Of a DNA stretch of 64,000 nt, positions 61,271 to 64,000 are shown one piece after another. The notes under the pieces are model-generated. The model had not been told where the DNA came from. It worked only from the letters and a program-made list of their open reading frames with translations, and did not search any database. A program made the translations under genes and the position numbers. Each line of letters begins with the position of its first letter. Positions within the stretch are counted from its first letter, which is position 1. This stretch comes from Microbacterium sp. USTB-Y (lineage in GTDB: Bacteria; Actinomycetota; Actinomycetes; Actinomycetales; Microbacteriaceae). The stretch spans positions 372,001 through 436,000 of the forward strand of contig NZ_JAGMTU010000004.1 in NCBI RefSeq assembly GCF_023703415.1. Reading direction: 5' to 3'.

Positions 61271-62917
61271 ATGAACCCGTTCCGCCCCCGCCCGCGCGGC
61301 CCGCTCTCCCTGCAGACCCGCCTCATGGCCGCGGTCACCGGGTTCGTGTCGCTGATCCTCGTCGTCATCGCCATCGCGACGAGCGTGGTGCTCGGGAACG
61401 TGCTCAACGGGAGGCTGCAGGACGAGCTGTCGGCCACCGCGAAGAGCGTCGGCGCCATCGCCCGGCAGTCGGCCGTGATCGGACACTTCGTGCCGGCCGC
61501 GTCCGACCTCGTGGTGGGGCCCACCGGCGTGCCCAACGGCACGCTCGTCATCGTGGTCTCGGAGAGCGGAGCCGCCAGCGGCACGGTGGTCACGTCAGAC
61601 CGGGTGGCGCAGGATCTCACCGCCCTGCAGATCCACCAGGCCGTCACCGCGCTCTCGGAGGGACGCTACGCGGAGGATCTCTCCCAGCTCGGCGACTATC
61701 AGTTCGTGCACCAGCCCGTGCCCCCGGCGGGCCCGACGCAGTTCGAGGTGATCACGGGTCTGCCCCGCGCCTCCACCGAGGCGCAGATCACGACGCTGTT
61801 CTCGATGATCGCGCTCACCACGATCGGCGGGCTCATCCTGCTCGCGCTCTCCACCGCGATCACGATCCGGGTGGCCCTGCGCCCGCTGCGCGAGGTCGCC
61901 GCCACGGCGAACCGCGTCGCGAACCAGCCTCTGGACCGCGGAGACGTGTCGATCACCGAGCGCGTGCCTGCGGCCGAGGCGGATCCGCGCACCGAGACCG
62001 GACTGGTCGGCGCCGCCCTGAACACGCTGCTCGACCACGTCGACGCGTCCCTCGCCGTGCGTCAGCGCAACGAGGAGCGGATGCGGCAGTTCGTCGCCGA
62101 TGCGAGCCACGAGCTGCGCACGCCGCTCTCGTCGATCCGCGGCTACTCCGAGCTCTCGCTGCGCGCGCTGTCGAGGTCGGAGGCGCCGGAGGACCCCGCC
62201 ACCGCCTCGGCGCACACCGCGCTGGAGCGCATCCAGGCGCAGTCCCTGCGGATGACCAGCCTCGTCGAGGATCTGCTGCTGCTCGCCCGCCTGGAGGAGG
62301 GCAGGGAGCTGTCGCTGTCGTCCGTCGACCTCTCCCGCCTCGCGATCGAGGGCGTCGAGGACGCACGCCCGACGGCCCCCGATCACGAGTGGTCGATCGA
62401 CGTGCCGGAGGAGCCCGTGGAGCTCATCGGCGACACCGGCCGGCTGCAGCAGGTCGTCACGAACCTCATCGCCAACGCGCGCACGCACACCCCGGCCGGC
62501 ACCCGGATCTCGATCGAGGTCGCCGACGAGGACGACGCCGCCGTGCTGCGGGTGAGCGACGACGGCCCCGGCATCGATCCCGCCGTCCGCGACGAGCTGT
62601 TCAGCCGCTTCGCGCGCGGCGACCGCTCGCGCAACCGCGCGACCGGCGGATCCGGGCTCGGCCTGTCGATCACCAAGGCGATCGTGGACGGTCACGGCGG
62701 CACGATCTCCGTGCAGAGCGAACCGGGCGCGACCACGTTCACCGTCCGGCTGCCGCACGTCCCGCATCCGCAGACCGGCGCGACGCCGACCGCGGATGCG
62801 GCACCCGGCGCCCCCGCCGGATCCGCCTCCGCTGCTCGGCCCGACGAGGACCGCCCGGCCGAGGACCGCACCGCCGGGGGCGGCCACGAGATGACCCGCA
62901 CCGTCGGCGGACGCTGA
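61271..62917 (+). CDS. sensor histidine kinase of the two-component pair
   Basis: A 548-residue membrane kinase. Helix 1 is ~17-40, an extracytoplasmic sensor ~41-175, helix 2 ~177-198, and a HAMP linker to ~255. The HisKA domain has the phospho-acceptor His280 in VADASHELRTPL; the ATPase domain has N-box NLIANARTHTPAG, G1 DDGPGID and G2 GSGLGLSI. An Ala/Pro/Asp-rich tail of about 45 residues follows. Start ATG 61271 fits the topology. It is co-transcribed with the OmpR-type regulator; the signal is unknown. Confidence 0.94.
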   Translation: MNPFRPRPRGPLSLQTRLMAAVTGFVSLILVVIAIATSVVLGNVLNGRLQDELSATAKSVGAIARQSAVIGHFVPAASDLVVGPTGVPNGTLVIVVSESGAASGTVVTSDRVAQDLTALQIHQAVTALSEGRYAEDLSQLGDYQFVHQPVPPAGPTQFEVITGLPRASTEAQITTLFSMIALTTIGGLILLALSTAITIRVALRPLREVAATANRVANQPLDRGDVSITERVPAAEADPRTETGLVGAALNTLLDHVDASLAVRQRNEERMRQFVADASHELRTPLSSIRGYSELSLRALSRSEAPEDPATASAHTALERIQAQSLRMTSLVEDLLLLARLEEGRELSLSSVDLSRLAIEGVEDARPTAPDHEWSIDVPEEPVELIGDTGRLQQVVTNLIANARTHTPAGTRISIEVADEDDAAVLRVSDDGPGIDPAVRDELFSRFARGDRSRNRATGGSGLGLSITKAIVDGHGGTISVQSEPGATTFTVRLPHVPHPQTGATPTADAAPGAPAGSASAARPDEDRPAEDRTAGGGHEMTRTVGGR

Positions 62918-62921
62918 GCCC

Positions 62922-62947
62922 GCGGGCGCTCAGGCGCGTGCGCCCGC
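62922..62947. terminator. weak hairpin between the kinase and the oxidoreductase
   Basis: 8-bp arms GCGGGCGC/GCGCCCGC around a 10-nt loop, just before the convergent stop. Confidence 0.45.
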
Positions 62948-62951
62948 CGGA

Positions 62952-64000
62952 TCAGTAGCCCGCGAACGCATCGGTCGTGACCCGACGAGCACCGCGCAGG
63001 GTCGGCGCGAGGTCCGCGAGGAGCCGGGGCGGCCCCGAGACGTAGGCGTGGCGTCGCGCCAGGTCCGGAACCAGCTCCCGCAGCAGCGCGGCGTCCAGCC
63101 GCCCTCCCCCGGCCCACTCAGCCCCCGCGGGCAGGGCCTCGGGGCGGTCCGGGGTCACGACGACGATCCGCGCCCCGGATGCGGCGAGCTCGTCGAGATA
63201 GGCGCACTCCTGCGCCGAGGACGCGACGAGCACGAGCACGCAGTCCGTGCGGTCTCCGGCGCCGAGCTGCGACACGAACGGCGTCACGCCGATCCCCGCG
63301 GCGAGGAGAAGCACGGGGACGTCACGGGCGGGCAGCACGAAGTCCCCCCAGACACCGGTGGCGGTGAGCACGTCGTCGGCCTGCACCACGCCGAGCGCGC
63401 GCTTGAAGGTGGATCCCGGCTCGGCCTCCCGATAGGCGATGCGCACGAAAGGCAGCTCCGCCGGAGCGGAGACGATGCTGAACTCGCGACGCGTGCCCCG
63501 GGCGTCGGGGCGGCGATGCGGCACCTGCAGCTCGAGGTACTGGCCCGGTGCGAAGCGGAACCGCCGGCGCGTCCGGAAGGTGAGCTCGTGCACGGTGGGG
63601 GTGAGCGCTCTGCGGCGCACCAGGGACAGCCGGATCCCGGATCGGGCGACGAGCACAGCGGCGAGCAGGTTGCCGACGAGCAGCGCCCGCTCCTGCCCGA
63701 GGGTGATGACGCCGAGCGACAGCGGCCAGCCGGCGAGTACGCCGACCACCGCCGCGACGAGCAGCTGCTGCCCGCGCCGCGCCGGCAGGGTGAGCGGCTC
63801 GGTCAGCATGAACGCGCCGAGGAACAGCACGGGCGACTGCAGCAGCACGGTCGTGAGCAGGCCCGCCGGGTCTACCGCGATGCCGGCCGCGGCGGACTGC
63901 ACGGAGAGCCGTGCCGTCGACACCGCGGCGTAGGCCGCGACGAAGAGCAGCACGACCGCGACGCGTTCCGTGCGCCACAGCACCAGCAGGCCGAGCAGGA
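62952..64000 (-). CDS. membrane-anchored ferredoxin-NADP-reductase-like flavoprotein (5' end missing)
   Basis: The frame stays open to the window edge, so the N-terminus is missing. The visible first ~120 residues are four or five hydrophobic helices resembling an NqrB/RnfD-like membrane part (LLTTVLLQSPVLFLGAFMLTE, split by charged loops). The C-terminal ~220 residues are a ferredoxin-reductase unit: RREFSIVSAP (FAD-binding RxxS), LLLAAGIGVTPFVSQL (nicotinamide loop) and YVSGPPRLL. It probably passes electrons from NAD(P)H through FAD to a membrane acceptor. The GTG at 63983 is not a credible start. It is convergent with the histidine kinase gene. Confidence 0.83.
   Translation of the reverse strand, partial: LLGLLVLWRTERVAVVLLFVAAYAAVSTARLSVQSAAAGIAVDPAGLLTTVLLQSPVLFLGAFMLTEPLTLPARRGQQLLVAAVVGVLAGWPLSLGVITLGQERALLVGNLLAAVLVARSGIRLSLVRRRALTPTVHELTFRTRRRFRFAPGQYLELQVPHRRPDARGTRREFSIVSAPAELPFVRIAYREAEPGSTFKRALGVVQADDVLTATGVWGDFVLPARDVPVLLLAAGIGVTPFVSQLGAGDRTDCVLVLVASSAQECAYLDELAASGARIVVVTPDRPEALPAGAEWAGGGRLDAALLRELVPDLARRHAYVSGPPRLLADLAPTLRGARRVTTDAFAGY

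Overview
This is a GC-rich (roughly 70% G+C by eye) chromosomal segment from an actinobacterium. The gene set fits Microbacteriaceae, most likely Microbacterium: actinobacterial PEP carboxylase, hexameric glutamate dehydrogenase, L25/Ctc, long Mfd, many translationally coupled ATGA/GTGA gene pairs, and several starts with a TAnnnT box exactly 6 nt upstream that look leaderless. The genus is an inference; there is no rRNA or marker gene to prove it. I saw no tRNA, rRNA, CRISPR array, insertion sequence or prophage.

Layout. 1-5945: a tightly coupled cluster of three alpha/beta hydrolases, an MFS carrier and an APC permease. 5899-8195: an AraC regulator, a VOC protein and an SGNH hydrolase. 8261-15883: housekeeping genes hisS, mazG, nhaA, ppc and gdhA. 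15951-21243: an APC permease, a three-part kinase/M23-like/class III aminotransferase fusion and a hexapeptide-repeat protein. 21504-27235: a LuxR-type response regulator, then a membrane-anchored PIG-L deacetylase, an ATP-grasp ligase, a processive family 2 glycosyltransferase and an LANTG-anchored surface protein. This is the best candidate for an undescribed system. 27277-33167: mfd, two small membrane proteins, pth and the L25/Ctc gene. 33248-38335: a complete branched-chain amino-acid ABC transporter (livF, livG, livM, livH, livK).

38551-60301 is dominated by acidic-sugar and polysaccharide catabolism. It holds ManD/RspA-type mannonate dehydratase, glucuronate isomerase, 6-phosphogluconate dehydrogenase, KDPG aldolase, an SMP-30 lactonase, a DapA-family protein, an SDR, a sugar ABC importer, an IclR regulator, a second enolase-superfamily dehydratase, a 1336-residue Tat-exported protein ending in a golvesin-type domain, an acetyl-xylan-esterase-like protein and, further on, a PfkB kinase (KDG kinase candidate). 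Together they can be read as extracellular processing of an acetylated uronate-containing glycan, ABC uptake, and glucuronate to fructuronate to mannonate to KDG to KDPG to pyruvate plus glyceraldehyde-3-phosphate. No recognisable fructuronate reductase is present unless the SDR fills that step. LacI-type operator palindromes lie by uxaC and the lactonase, although no LacI gene is in the window. An AT-rich 12-mer recurs in three intergenic regions around the IclR gene. A MacB-type ABC exporter pair sits between the esterase and the kinase.

60506-64000: an OmpR-type two-component system and a membrane-bound ferredoxin-reductase-like oxidoreductase that runs off the end. The first gene is also cut by the window edge.
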